A stretch of DNA of 64,000 nt from contig WGMU01000045.1 in assembly GCA_016124895.1 (NCBI GenBank), positions 1-64,000 on the forward strand, given 5' to 3'. The first letter of the stretch is position 1, and every line of letters starts with the position of its first letter. The notes below the pieces were generated by a model, which saw nothing but the letters and a program-made list of their open reading frames with translations, was not told the origin of the DNA and ran no database searches. Origin of the DNA: a bacterium (GTDB lineage Bacteria > Planctomycetota > Planctomycetia > Planctomycetales > Planctomycetaceae). This document shows, piece after piece, positions 1-8,646 of the stretch. The position numbers and the translations under genes are program-made.

Positions 1-194
1 AAACAGTTGAAACGATCCACCCGCCGAGCCGCCCAAACCTGACCCCCACCACATGGCTCTCGTGAACGCTTACCGACGCTCGAACAGGGATTCTTGACTG
101 GATCGAAGCTGGTTGCCCTCACTGCCGACCACAAAATGAGGCCAGGCATGTATTTCAATGAATTTGACGGCATCGACTTCAATCGTGGGCACGA

Positions 195-1340
195 GTGGAA
201 GGTCATACTGTCACGCAAGAGATTCTCCGCACTCCCCATATGTTCCACCCGGTTGGAAGCATGTTTGAGATTCGAGCGTTACGAGTCCAAGGGAGGGGCA
301 AGCCGCATCCTGCGTCGGCTGTGTATGGCAATCACCAGAAAGCAGCCACTGATGCGGCCGGGCTTGATTCAAACGTTGAGCTTCGGCCGGCCGGCATCTA
401 CGTGACATTGAACTCAGTGAATCCAGCTCTGCTCGCTCGTGCTGATAACAATCTGGAACATTGTGCAGAAGCTGCAACGGCTGATTGCGACATCACGCAT
501 CGAATCTGGTTACTGATAGATATCGACCCGGATCGGGCGACGGGGATTCCTTCCACTGATAAGGAATTGCGGGCGTCCCAGATCTTTGGATGACAGATCA
601 AACAATCGCTGATGCGGCAGTACGATTTCTTGAGCCCGTTGAGGCAATGAGCGGAAACGGCCATCATCTGCTGTTCTCGATCGACTTGGACAACAGTGAG
701 GAATCGAAAGCCACTGTTTGCCAGGTGCTGCACACGGTGGCCACATGCTTCGGAGGAGAGAATACGCCTTCCGGACTTCCGAAAGTGACTGTCGACACTT
801 CCGTCTTCAGCGCAGGACGGATAACCAGGTTTTACGGAACGATGGTCCGAAAGGGCAGCGGAAATCAGCAACGTCCGCACCGCCGCAGTCGGCTGCTCAA
901 GGTCCCTGATGACGTCTGCAGAATTCTGTAACGCTGACATCCGGCAGAACTTCCTCGTTCAGAATCTCCTCGTCGAGGGTCAACGTTGCATTGTGGGGAG
1001 CCCGAAGAAGTGTCTGAAAACCGGAGTCCTCATCGATCTTGCATTGAGTCTGGGGACGGCGACGCCCATTCCTCTCCTGTCCGCCATTCGCAGCCTATGA
1101 GCGAGTACGGACCTGCATCGTGTCTGGCGAATCCGGTGGAAGCAGTCTGCAGTACCGCATACCGAGTCTGTCGGGCTCGTCAGCAGAACCTGGCTGACGC
1201 TGACGTTCTGTGGAGCGAGGATTTGCCGCAACTGGCCGATCCTCGGCATCTGGATGAACTCAGTGATCAGATCGCCTTGCATTCGATTCGTGTGCTGATC
1301 AGCGACTCGGCCTATCTGTGCCTGTTGTCCCGCGATTGAC
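195..1340 (+). pseudogene. Decayed primase / AAA-ATPase of a plasmid- or phage-type replication gene
   Basis: Four consecutive fragments lie in alternating frames (195-593, 590-931, 909-1100, 986-1339). The first carries a YVTLN..NPALLARA..WLLIDIDP segment, as in bifunctional primase-polymerase (AEP/Prim-Pol) N-termini. The second carries a GNGHHLLF..DL segment and a TRFYGTMVRKG..RPHRRSRLL segment, a typical downstream part of the same primase module. The third has a Walker-A-like GSPKKCLKTGVLIDLALSL (AAA_25/RepA type), and the fourth continues the ATPase (ADADVLWSEDLPQL..., VLISDSAYLCL with the Walker-B-like Asp). Fragment order is that of one ancestral gene, but at least three frameshifts and probable short deletions separate them, so no intact protein can be made. 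Family assignment is from remembered motifs, not a search. A second decayed element with a primase/helicase-type gene lies at 28.6-29.4 kb. Confidence 0.62.
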
Positions 1341-1940
1341 TGCGACGCTGTGACCGATCCACTCGCTGACAGTGTGCTGCTGATTGGCCAGCACGAGCAT
1401 CATCTCGGCTGCTCGCTGTGCTGTCGGCCGCCGTTGCGGTCAGGCGTCATTCCAGCCCGCTCGGCAATCCGTTGGATGCTTCACTGCAGAGCGCGGCGAC
1501 GCAACGTATTGAGTTCACCGGTGTGGCCCTTCTGCGTGACTTCGCAGGTCGTAAACGGAAGGTCGAGACGTACGTCGGCGATCGGCACGTTGCGGGTTGG
1601 GAGCCCGTTCGTACAACGCCCTGAAGAGGGGCAGGTTTGATGTTCCTCAAGTCTGTATTACCGGCTTCTGACAGCAGTTTGAGTCGTGCGTCGTTCAGTG
1701 GCAGAGGCTCGCTGTCCTCCATCCGCCTCATTTTGATCGGACGCCGCTTCATTTGAGAACGCGTCTTTGATCAACATCTGCCGCAGCGAAAGAACCCTCG
1801 CCTGAAAGCTGCCGGTGTCACCTTTCCTGCTGGAGATCGGCTCCGTAACGCTGCTCTCAGGGACGGTTTCCTCCAGAGCGTCTTTGGCGACACACTTCCA
1901 CTCAACGCGACACACCATCGTTTCGGAAAGACCGACCTGA
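1341..1940. other. Intergenic stretch without a supportable gene
   Basis: Several overlapping short reading frames occur on both strands, none with a recognisable motif, ribosome binding site or coherent composition. The first part may be further remains of the decayed ATPase just upstream; the last part presumably contains the promoter of the oxidoreductase at 1941. Confidence 0.4.
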
Positions 1941-3461
1941 ATGACTTCACTGCTCCAGCTTCAGCCTGAGGATCAGCACAACCGGACGCTCGAATCGCTC
2001 GTGAAGCCACGAGACTGGACGAATCCGACTCCGGACGGTCGCTACAACCTGGTAGTGATCGGGGCCGGCGCCGCGGGACTTGTATCGGCGATCGGTGCGG
2101 CCGGGGTCGGAGCGAAAGTCGCATTGATTGAACGCGAACTGCTCGGTGGAGACTGCCTCAATGCTGGCTGCGTTCCGTCAAAGGCGATGATCAGTGCTGC
2201 CCGCGTCGCTCGTTCGATCCGTTATGCTGACGAGTTCGGCATCAGCATTCACGGTGACGTCAACGTCGACTTTGGCCGCGTCATGGAACGGATGCGGAGG
2301 CTGCGTTCACAGATCGCCCCCAATGATTCCGCGGAGCGGCTTCGCAGTCTGGGCATTGATGTGTACCTGGGCAGTGCCCGGTTCGTGAGTTCCAGCTCTG
2401 TCGAAGTCGACGGTCGGACGCTGGCGTTCAGGAAGGCGGTCATCGCGACCGGCGGACGAGCATCTGTGCCACTGATTCCGGGACTGTGTGACGTCCCGTA
2501 TCTGACGAACGAGTCGCTGTTTTCGCTGACCGAATTGCCCCGGCGTCTCGGGATCATTGGAGCCGGACCGATTGGCTGCGAGATGGCGCAGACCTTCGCA
2601 CTGTTCGGCTCGGAAGTGTTTCTCGTCGAAGCCGAACATGGCATCCTGCCGCGCGAAGACTCGGACGCGTCCCTGGTTGTGCAGGCATCGCTTGAACGTG
2701 ACGGAGTCCGGTTGCTTTGCTGTGGTCGGGATCTGCAGTTGCGCTCTGACGGCGATCGTGTGCGGCTCTCGGTGAACTCTCACGACCGGCAGTACGACGA
2801 AGCAGTCGATCAGTTACTGGTTTCGGTCGGCCGTGCTCCCAATGTACAGAATCTGGGGCTCGAAACGGCCGGTGTCGACTTTGATGAACGGACCGGAGTG
2901 ACTGTCAACGACCGGCTGCAGACAACGAATCCCAGCATCTACGCGGCCGGCGACGTTTGCTCGAAGTTCCGATTCACACACGCGGCCGACTTTATGGCTC
3001 GCATCGTGATTCAGAACGCTCTGTTCAAGGGACGCGCGAAAATCAGTGCTCTGACCATTCCGTGGTGTACTTACACGTCACCGGAGATCGCGCATGTCGG
3101 CCTCGACGAAAACGAAGCCCGCAGGCACGGCGTTGAAGTAAATACGCTGACGCAGAAGTTCTCCGAGGTGGATCGAGCAATCCTTGCAAGCGAAACCGAG
3201 GGCTTCGTCAAAGTGCATTTGAAGAAGGGCAGCGACCGAATCGCTGGTGCGACCGTCGTGGCCCCGAACGCGGGCGATTTGATCTCCGAGATCACCGTCG
3301 CAATGACCAATGGCGTCGGTCTGAAAGGGGTCGGCAGCACCATACACCCTTACCCAACGCAGGCTGAGGCGATCCGGAAACTCGGCGACCAGTACAATCG
3401 CACGCGTCTGACGCCATTCGTTGCGTCGCTGTTCCGGAACTGGTTCAAGTGGACCCGATGA
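1941..3461 (+). CDS. Pyridine nucleotide-disulfide oxidoreductase, MerA/Lpd-like
   Basis: 506-aa FAD flavoprotein of the class I disulfide reductase family. Residues 36-46 (NLVVIGAGAAG) form the FAD-binding fold. The redox-active disulfide is Cys72/Cys77 in GGDCLNAGCVPSKA. A second dinucleotide fold (RLGIIGAGPIGCEMA) binds NAD(P)H, followed by the AAGDV FAD signature and a C-terminal HPYPTQAEA segment with the active-site His. There is no HMA domain and no C-terminal vicinal Cys pair, so mercury reduction is not supported. Chromosomal relatives are often annotated as mercuric reductase or dihydrolipoyl dehydrogenase. No 2-oxoacid dehydrogenase genes adjoin it, so the electron acceptor is unknown. 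A ~30-residue N-terminal extension precedes the fold, as in many membrane-associated relatives. Confidence 0.9.
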   Translation: MTSLLQLQPEDQHNRTLESLVKPRDWTNPTPDGRYNLVVIGAGAAGLVSAIGAAGVGAKVALIERELLGGDCLNAGCVPSKAMISAARVARSIRYADEFGISIHGDVNVDFGRVMERMRRLRSQIAPNDSAERLRSLGIDVYLGSARFVSSSSVEVDGRTLAFRKAVIATGGRASVPLIPGLCDVPYLTNESLFSLTELPRRLGIIGAGPIGCEMAQTFALFGSEVFLVEAEHGILPREDSDASLVVQASLERDGVRLLCCGRDLQLRSDGDRVRLSVNSHDRQYDEAVDQLLVSVGRAPNVQNLGLETAGVDFDERTGVTVNDRLQTTNPSIYAAGDVCSKFRFTHAADFMARIVIQNALFKGRAKISALTIPWCTYTSPEIAHVGLDENEARRHGVEVNTLTQKFSEVDRAILASETEGFVKVHLKKGSDRIAGATVVAPNAGDLISEITVAMTNGVGLKGVGSTIHPYPTQAEAIRKLGDQYNRTRLTPFVASLFRNWFKWTR

Positions 3462-3474
3462 CGATCACTGACTC

Positions 3475-3512
3475 GCTCGCCACCGTCATTGCAGACGGTG
3501 GTTTAAGCGAGC
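3475..3512. terminator. Stem-loop between convergent genes
   Basis: CCACCGTC (3480-3487) pairs with GACGGTGG (3494-3501) around loop ATTGCA, followed by TTT; flanking GCTCGC/GCGAGC can extend the stem. It lies 14 nt after the oxidoreductase stop and before the convergent esterase end, so it could terminate transcription from the plus strand. Inferred from structure only. Confidence 0.55.
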
Positions 3513-3565
3513 TGACTGTCAATCGTGGCGTGCGTTTGAAGGTAGTAGGCGATGCTCGGCGGAGA

Positions 3566-4315
3566 TCAGTCTGTCTTGAGCAGCGGCGCGAGTTGTGGGA
3601 TGGCTTTGGGTATCGCGGTGGCGACGAGGCGAGCGATTTCCGTGGCTCCTTTGTGGGAGAAGTGGGTACGGTCGCTGGTGGACGGGCTGAAGTCGGCACT
3701 GCCGTTGTCGCCAAGTTTTCCATACAGGTCGAAGCTGACGGCGTGCAGGTCGATAACGGCGGTCTTCGTTTCCTCGCCGACCGCAAGCATGGCGTCCGCA
3801 TAGGGCTGCAGCGTTGTTACCGGCTTGTCGTTTTGAAACGTGCGGCGGGCGACGGGGGTGACGAGGACCGGGACGGCTCCAGCTTTGCGAGCATCGCTGA
3901 TGTAGAGCCGCAGGTTGTCACGGAAGTCGCCGTTGGGGTCAGTCGTGCGATCGCCTTTGCCGGGCTGGTCGTTATGACCGAACTGAATGAAGATAAAGTC
4001 CGGTTTCGCGTCGAGTACCGGCTGCCAGCGATTTTCGCGGAGAAAGCTCTTTGAACTGCGGCCAGAAAGAGCGAAGTTGCGGACCTCAACGCGGTCCCGG
4101 AAGAACTCGCCGAACACCTGACCCCAGCCGGTCAGATCAGGGCGATCCTGCGGCGGTTTGGCGTACGAGGCGACGGTTGAGTCACCGATCAGAGCGATGC
4201 GGACGGCAGCGGAAGATTTGGCGTCCTCGGCGGAAACCGGTGCCGCATCCGTCGCAGCCAGAGCGACGGCGATCAGTGGCATGATCAGAGTCAATTGGCA
4301 GTGAGTGCGCTTCAT
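3566..4315 (-). CDS. Secreted SGNH/GDSL hydrolase, rhamnogalacturonan acetylesterase-like
   Basis: 249 aa beginning MKRTHCQLT, with a hydrophobic signal segment ending near VSAEDA. SGNH blocks are present: block I GDSTVASY (nucleophile Ser), the Gly block (LSGRSSKSF), block III FGHNDQ (Gly/Asn/His), and C-terminal DRTHFSHKGA with the catalytic Asp and His. This set and the 'GDSTVA...GWG' opening resemble rhamnogalacturonan acetylesterases that remove acetyl groups from pectic polysaccharide. The ATG at 4315 is preferred over the longer frame to 4444 because the signal peptide starts there. It is a single gene, convergent with the upstream oxidoreductase. Substrate is inferred from family resemblance. 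Confidence 0.88.
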   Translation of the reverse strand: MKRTHCQLTLIMPLIAVALAATDAAPVSAEDAKSSAAVRIALIGDSTVASYAKPPQDRPDLTGWGQVFGEFFRDRVEVRNFALSGRSSKSFLRENRWQPVLDAKPDFIFIQFGHNDQPGKGDRTTDPNGDFRDNLRLYISDARKAGAVPVLVTPVARRTFQNDKPVTTLQPYADAMLAVGEETKTAVIDLHAVSFDLYGKLGDNGSADFSPSTSDRTHFSHKGATEIARLVATAIPKAIPQLAPLLKTD

Positions 4316-4636
4316 GGTGGCGTTCTCCGGACATTGGAAGGTTGTCGTCAACGATAATCCGCAGGCTGCTTCCCGCCCAGGCATCGGCCGGTCGTGACGG
4401 TTGTACTGACTGACGCAGATTCCGCATGACAGCCGTAGCGGCATTCGCGCGACGGCTTTCGCGGGAAGGGGCCGACCGCCAGGAAACGCAACGCCTCAGC
4501 CACATTCCCAGCCTAAAACAGAGCAGCGTCGACGGACGCTCGATTTTGGCTGATGCCACCTTTTCGCGTCAGATACCCGCCTTCTCACTGCTGAGACGCA
4601 CCTTTCCCCGCTGCTTCTGTCTTGAATGACGTGACC
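4316..4636. other. Divergent intergenic region
   Basis: About 320 nt between the divergently transcribed esterase and the membrane protein. It should hold both promoters, but I see no clear -35/-10 pair, operator repeat or small gene. Confidence 0.4.
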
Positions 4637-6304
4637 ATGTCTGAGCCAGCCGCGACAGCTTCCGAGCCGCAACAGCCAGCCAGCGAAACAGATCGCAGCG
4701 GCCTTCCTCGGCTGCGACTGATGCACCTGTGGATCACGCTGCCGGCGCTGATGGCGTTCATCTTCGTGGCGCTGCAGTCTCAGTACGCGGTCGACCTGTG
4801 GCCGCATCTCAATCTGGGTCGGCAGATTGTCGAGCAGGGCCGATTGCCGGATTCCGTCGACTACAGCTACCGGGCCATACACCAGACGGTGACCGACCAG
4901 GCATGGCTCGGCCAGGTGGTTCTTTACGGCCTGTATCATGCTGGCGGCCGCGAGCTGGTTCAGTTCGCCGTCGCTCTGCTCTATGCGACAGGCATCGGGC
5001 TGCTGACGGTGGTGTGCTGGCGTCGCAGCCGGTCAGTCTATCCGACGGTGTTCGTGGTCCTCAGCAGCCTGGTCCTCGCGGCATCGAATATCTCGGTTCG
5101 CACCCAGGTCTTTTCGTTTTTCTGCTTTCAACTGGCAAGTGCTCTGTTGTGGCTCTGGCCGGAACGTCGAGCCTGGCCATTCCTTGCCTACGCAGTACTG
5201 CAGGTCCTTTGGGCGAACGTACATGGAGCCTTTCCGCTGGGCGTCATTCTGCCTGGCGTCTTCCTGGCTGGACGGTGCCTTGAGGTTTGTGAGCAAAACG
5301 GCCCGCGCGCACTGCTGACGGACAGGCTTCTGCGACGCTGGCTGACAGTGACGTTCGTTGCACTTGCCATGTGTTTTGTGGTTCCCGCGCCCGGGGAGAT
5401 GATTGGTTACATTCTGGGACTGGTCGGACGTGCTCAGTCGCGTGGCATTACCGAATGGCAGGCCAACAGCGTTACTGAATTCACAGGAGCGGTGTTCTTC
5501 CTGTCGGTTGCCGCAGTCATCCTGCTGCTCAGTCGAATGAAATCGTCGCTGGGCTGGCGGGAGGTTCTGATGCTGGCGGTGTTCTTCCTGCTGGGCGTCC
5601 GAGCCACGCGGATGGTGGTCTGGTGGGGCAGTGTGTCGGCAACGGTGCTGGCTCCCAGTCTGCTGCTGCCGAAGCGATTCCGCTCGACGGATGCGACGTG
5701 TCAGCCGGAAAGCCCAGCATTTAATCGCGCGACGGCGCTCGTCTTTCTGACGTTCGTGGCTCTGGCGACTCCGTGGACCAGACAGTGGAATCCGCTGTTG
5801 TCCGCGTCTCGTCGCCTTGCGATCCCCGCCGACGAACCTGCGGAAGCGGTGAGCTTCCTGCGTCAGCAGCAGTTCTCCGGGCGGTTGTTTTCCCGGATGG
5901 AATGGGGAGCTTACGCCGCCTGGCATCTGCCGGGCTCCGGACGCATTCATCTCGACGCGATGATCGACTTCTATCCCGATGTCGACTGGTTTGCTTACCA
6001 ATGCGTCGTTAACGCGGTGACCGGCTGGGAGGATGTGCTGGCGAACGACAACGTCGACGCGGTCCTGCTGGCTGCTGACGAATCGCAGATTGTCGAGCAG
6101 CTCCGCAGTTCCGCTGACTGGACCGAAGCCTGGTCCGACAGCGTGGCGCTGGTCTTTTTCCGGACCCGGCCGTCAGACAACTCAACGAAGAACGTCTCAA
6201 CGAATGACGTTATGCAGCCAACTCGAAACACGCAGAATGGCGAAGTTCTCTCAGCAGATCATTTGCCGCGGCCTCGGGAAACGTCGCTCGAAATTGAGGG
6301 TTAA
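4637..6304 (+). CDS. Multipass inner-membrane protein, function unknown
   Basis: 555 aa. After a Pro/Ser-rich cytoplasmic N-terminus (~25 residues) come about ten hydrophobic segments (for example LWITLPALMAFIFVAL, LVLAASNISVRTQVFSFF, LTVTFVALAMCFVVPAP). The protein ends with a soluble ~140-residue domain. The DLWPHLNLGRQIVEQGRLP segment after the first helix resembles the first periplasmic loop of GT-C-like or O-antigen-ligase-like membrane proteins seen repeatedly in planctomycetes, and the C-terminal part (GAYAAWHLPGSGRIHLDAMIDFYP) looks like their periplasmic domain. No catalytic motif can be assigned. ATG 4637 is preferred to the TTG at 4622. Polyprenyl-sugar transfer is only a guess. 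Confidence 0.75.
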   Translation: MSEPAATASEPQQPASETDRSGLPRLRLMHLWITLPALMAFIFVALQSQYAVDLWPHLNLGRQIVEQGRLPDSVDYSYRAIHQTVTDQAWLGQVVLYGLYHAGGRELVQFAVALLYATGIGLLTVVCWRRSRSVYPTVFVVLSSLVLAASNISVRTQVFSFFCFQLASALLWLWPERRAWPFLAYAVLQVLWANVHGAFPLGVILPGVFLAGRCLEVCEQNGPRALLTDRLLRRWLTVTFVALAMCFVVPAPGEMIGYILGLVGRAQSRGITEWQANSVTEFTGAVFFLSVAAVILLLSRMKSSLGWREVLMLAVFFLLGVRATRMVVWWGSVSATVLAPSLLLPKRFRSTDATCQPESPAFNRATALVFLTFVALATPWTRQWNPLLSASRRLAIPADEPAEAVSFLRQQQFSGRLFSRMEWGAYAAWHLPGSGRIHLDAMIDFYPDVDWFAYQCVVNAVTGWEDVLANDNVDAVLLAADESQIVEQLRSSADWTEAWSDSVALVFFRTRPSDNSTKNVSTNDVMQPTRNTQNGEVLSADHLPRPRETSLEIEG

Positions 6305-6446
6305 GTTTCGAGACGGGAAAAGTTGAACCGCTCGAAGCAGGTCCACTCGATTTCCAATCCTGAGGTCAACGTCCAGAATGCCGGACTTTTCGTCTGCGGC
6401 TCAGCTGCTGCTGGCACTTCGGAGACTCTGGAACGGAATCTGACCC

Positions 6447-7268
6447 GTGAAACTGATCGAGTTCTTTCTGCTGCTGACTCTGGTCGCGGGAGCAAACCAC
6501 GTGGCTCAGGCTCAACTGATCGTGGCTCACCGGGGAGCTTCGTACGACGCTCCAGAGAATACGCTGGCCGCGTTCCGGCTGGCGTGGGAACAGAATGCCG
6601 ACGCAATCGAAGGCGACTTCTACCTGACACGCGACCAGCAGATTGTCTGCATCCATGACAGGACGACGAAGCGCGTCGCTCCGCAGCAGCCGGAACGCAA
6701 CGTCGCCGAGTCGACGTTTGAGGAACTGCGGACGCTCGACGTGGGAACCTGGAAGTCTCCGCGGTTCGCGAACGAGCGCATCCCGACGCTGGCCGAAGTC
6801 CTGGCCACGGTTCCACAAGGGCGTCAGATATTCGTCGAAATTAAATGCGGTCCGGAGATCCTGCCGGTTCTCGCACCGCAGTTAGCGGCGCCGACGCTGA
6901 AACCCGAACAGATCACAATCATTTGTTTCAACGAGGACGTCGTCACTCAGGCAAGAACGCTGATGCCGCAGTACCGGGCCAACTGGCTGACGAGTTACCG
7001 GCAGAAGTCAGAAGCAAGCCCGTGGACGCCGTCCATCGACAACGTGCTGAACACACTGAGTCGAACGAGAGCGACTGGTCTGGGCAGTAACGGCAACCTC
7101 AAGGTCATTGACGCCCGGTTTGTTGAGCAGGTCCATCGTGCCGGATTTGGCTTTCACGTCTGGACGATTAACGATCCGGAATCTGTTCGGACGTTGCGAT
7201 CACTGGGGGCCGAGTCGATCACGACTGACCGACCGGCATTGATTCGTGACGCTCTCGCAGAGAATTGA
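6447..7268 (+). CDS. Glycerophosphodiester phosphodiesterase, secreted
   Basis: 273 aa, GTG start, with a signal peptide (LIEFFLLLTLVAGANHVAQAQ). GDPD TIM-barrel signatures are complete: HRG at 28-30, PENT at 36-39, metal ligands in EGDF (55-58), general acid His70 (CIHD), EIK near residue 132, and a C-terminal VWTIND motif. The enzyme hydrolyses glycerophosphodiesters to glycerol-3-phosphate and an alcohol. It stands between a membrane protein and an M20 peptidase on the same strand with gaps of 140-230 nt, so it is probably monocistronic. Specificity (GlpQ versus lipid-specific) cannot be decided. Confidence 0.92.
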   Translation: MKLIEFFLLLTLVAGANHVAQAQLIVAHRGASYDAPENTLAAFRLAWEQNADAIEGDFYLTRDQQIVCIHDRTTKRVAPQQPERNVAESTFEELRTLDVGTWKSPRFANERIPTLAEVLATVPQGRQIFVEIKCGPEILPVLAPQLAAPTLKPEQITIICFNEDVVTQARTLMPQYRANWLTSYRQKSEASPWTPSIDNVLNTLSRTRATGLGSNGNLKVIDARFVEQVHRAGFGFHVWTINDPESVRTLRSLGAESITTDRPALIRDALAEN

Positions 7269-7502
7269 CTGAATCTGCGGACCGTCTACCGCTGAGCGCC
7301 GCTTTTCGGACGGCGTTGTGAAGAGGCCGGTTGCAAAAGGGGCGGGAGACTTTTTTGGCCGAAGCGTCCTCTGTTTGTGAGCCGCGAGGACCGAAAAAGA
7401 CTCCCGGCCTCCTGTGTCTCCGGTTTCCGATTGGTGCGAGTTCTGTGAGAATCGCCGCTCCTGAACCGCTGACCGACCGAGTTCCTCGAAACGGGATTTG
7501 CC

Positions 7503-8630
7503 ATGCAGGCACTTGAGTACGCTAAGAAACTTGTCGCCTTTGAATCGACCAGTTCTCTGTCAAACGTTGCTGTTACCGATTATGTGCAGAGTGAACTGAA
7601 GCGTCTTGGCTTCGTGACGGAACGCATCGAGTACGACGACCGCAACGGGGTTCGTAAGGCGTGCGTCGTCGCGAAGAAAGGCAGCGGATCGGGTGGGATG
7701 GCTTACTTCGGTCACACGGACGTCGTCCCCGCCGATCCGTGGTTCAGTACCGAGCACGGGCCGTTTGAGCCGACCGTTGCCGGCGAGCGACTGTACGGTC
7801 GCGGGTCGTGCGATATGAAAGGCTCGATCGCCTGTATGCTGGCGGCGGCCGAACAGTTCTCAGGGGGCGACCTCAAACATCCGGTTTACGTGACGTGTAC
7901 TGCGGACGAGGAGATCGGTTATCGCGGCGCATCGGAAGTTGCCGAAAGGTCCGAACTGTTCCGCGAAATGGTCGACGGTCGAGCCAACGGCATCATCGGC
8001 GAACCGACTCAACTCGAAGTTGTGTACGCACACAAAGGCGTCGTCGGTCTCGTCGCAACGTCGCGCGGCAAAGCAGCACATTCGAGTACGCGTGAGGGCC
8101 TGAATGCCAACCTCGCGATGATCCCGTACCTCGTCGAGATGAAAGCGATTCACGACGAAGCGGAAGCCGACGCGAGCTGGCAGAACGACGAGTTCAATCC
8201 GCCGACGCTGACCTGGAACATTGGCATCAACGATCTCACGAAGGCGGTCAACATCACGCCGCCGCAGAGCATCTGCACGGTTTACTTCCGTCCGATGCCG
8301 GGGCAGGACGAGCAGTTGCTGATTGACCGCGCACGCCGCGCCGCCGAAGCCAGTGAGCTTGAGTTTGAAGTCCGCGTTCACGGCTCGCCGCTGTATACCG
8401 ATCCGAAATCGGACTTCGTGCAGGAAGTGCTGCAGCTTGCAGGTCAGGCCGCGCCGAAGACGGTGTCGTACGGAACTGACGGCGCGAAACTCGGAGCACT
8501 CGACAAGCTGCTGGTCTGCGGGCCGGGCAGCATTGCTCAGGCCCACACGCATGACGAATGGATTGCTCTGGAACAGCTCGAGCGTGGCACGGAAATGTAC
8601 GCGCGGCTGATTCGTCACTGGTGCTGCTGA
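7503..8630 (+). CDS. M20 family metallopeptidase / deacylase (ArgE/DapE-like)
   Basis: 375 aa without a signal peptide. The di-zinc centre is visible: His71 and Asp73 (GHTDVVP), Asp104 (GRGSCDMKG), and the catalytic Glu pair 136-137 (ADEEIG). Dimerisation-domain and C-terminal His motifs (AHTHDEW) follow. Length and motif order match acetylornithine deacetylase / succinyl-diaminopimelate desuccinylase. Because no arg or dap genes are near and the next gene is a DUF1501 protein 16 nt downstream, it may act on another N-acyl amino acid or peptide. The ATG at 7503 follows a purine-rich stretch. Confidence 0.88.
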   Translation: MQALEYAKKLVAFESTSSLSNVAVTDYVQSELKRLGFVTERIEYDDRNGVRKACVVAKKGSGSGGMAYFGHTDVVPADPWFSTEHGPFEPTVAGERLYGRGSCDMKGSIACMLAAAEQFSGGDLKHPVYVTCTADEEIGYRGASEVAERSELFREMVDGRANGIIGEPTQLEVVYAHKGVVGLVATSRGKAAHSSTREGLNANLAMIPYLVEMKAIHDEAEADASWQNDEFNPPTLTWNIGINDLTKAVNITPPQSICTVYFRPMPGQDEQLLIDRARRAAEASELEFEVRVHGSPLYTDPKSDFVQEVLQLAGQAAPKTVSYGTDGAKLGALDKLLVCGPGSIAQAHTHDEWIALEQLERGTEMYARLIRHWCC

Positions 8631-8646
8631 CCGGGAAGGAATCGCC

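Noticed and set aside
1350-1640. 96-aa frame after the decayed ATPase
   Set aside because: No motif and no continuity with the ATPase; composition looks non-coding.
1941-3461. Calling the oxidoreductase a mercuric reductase
   Set aside because: No HMA domain, no C-terminal Cys pair, and no mer genes nearby; only the general disulfide reductase fold is supported.
5033-6001. 322-aa minus-strand frame
   Set aside because: Gln/Arg-rich shadow opposite a membrane protein with regular hydrophobic segments.
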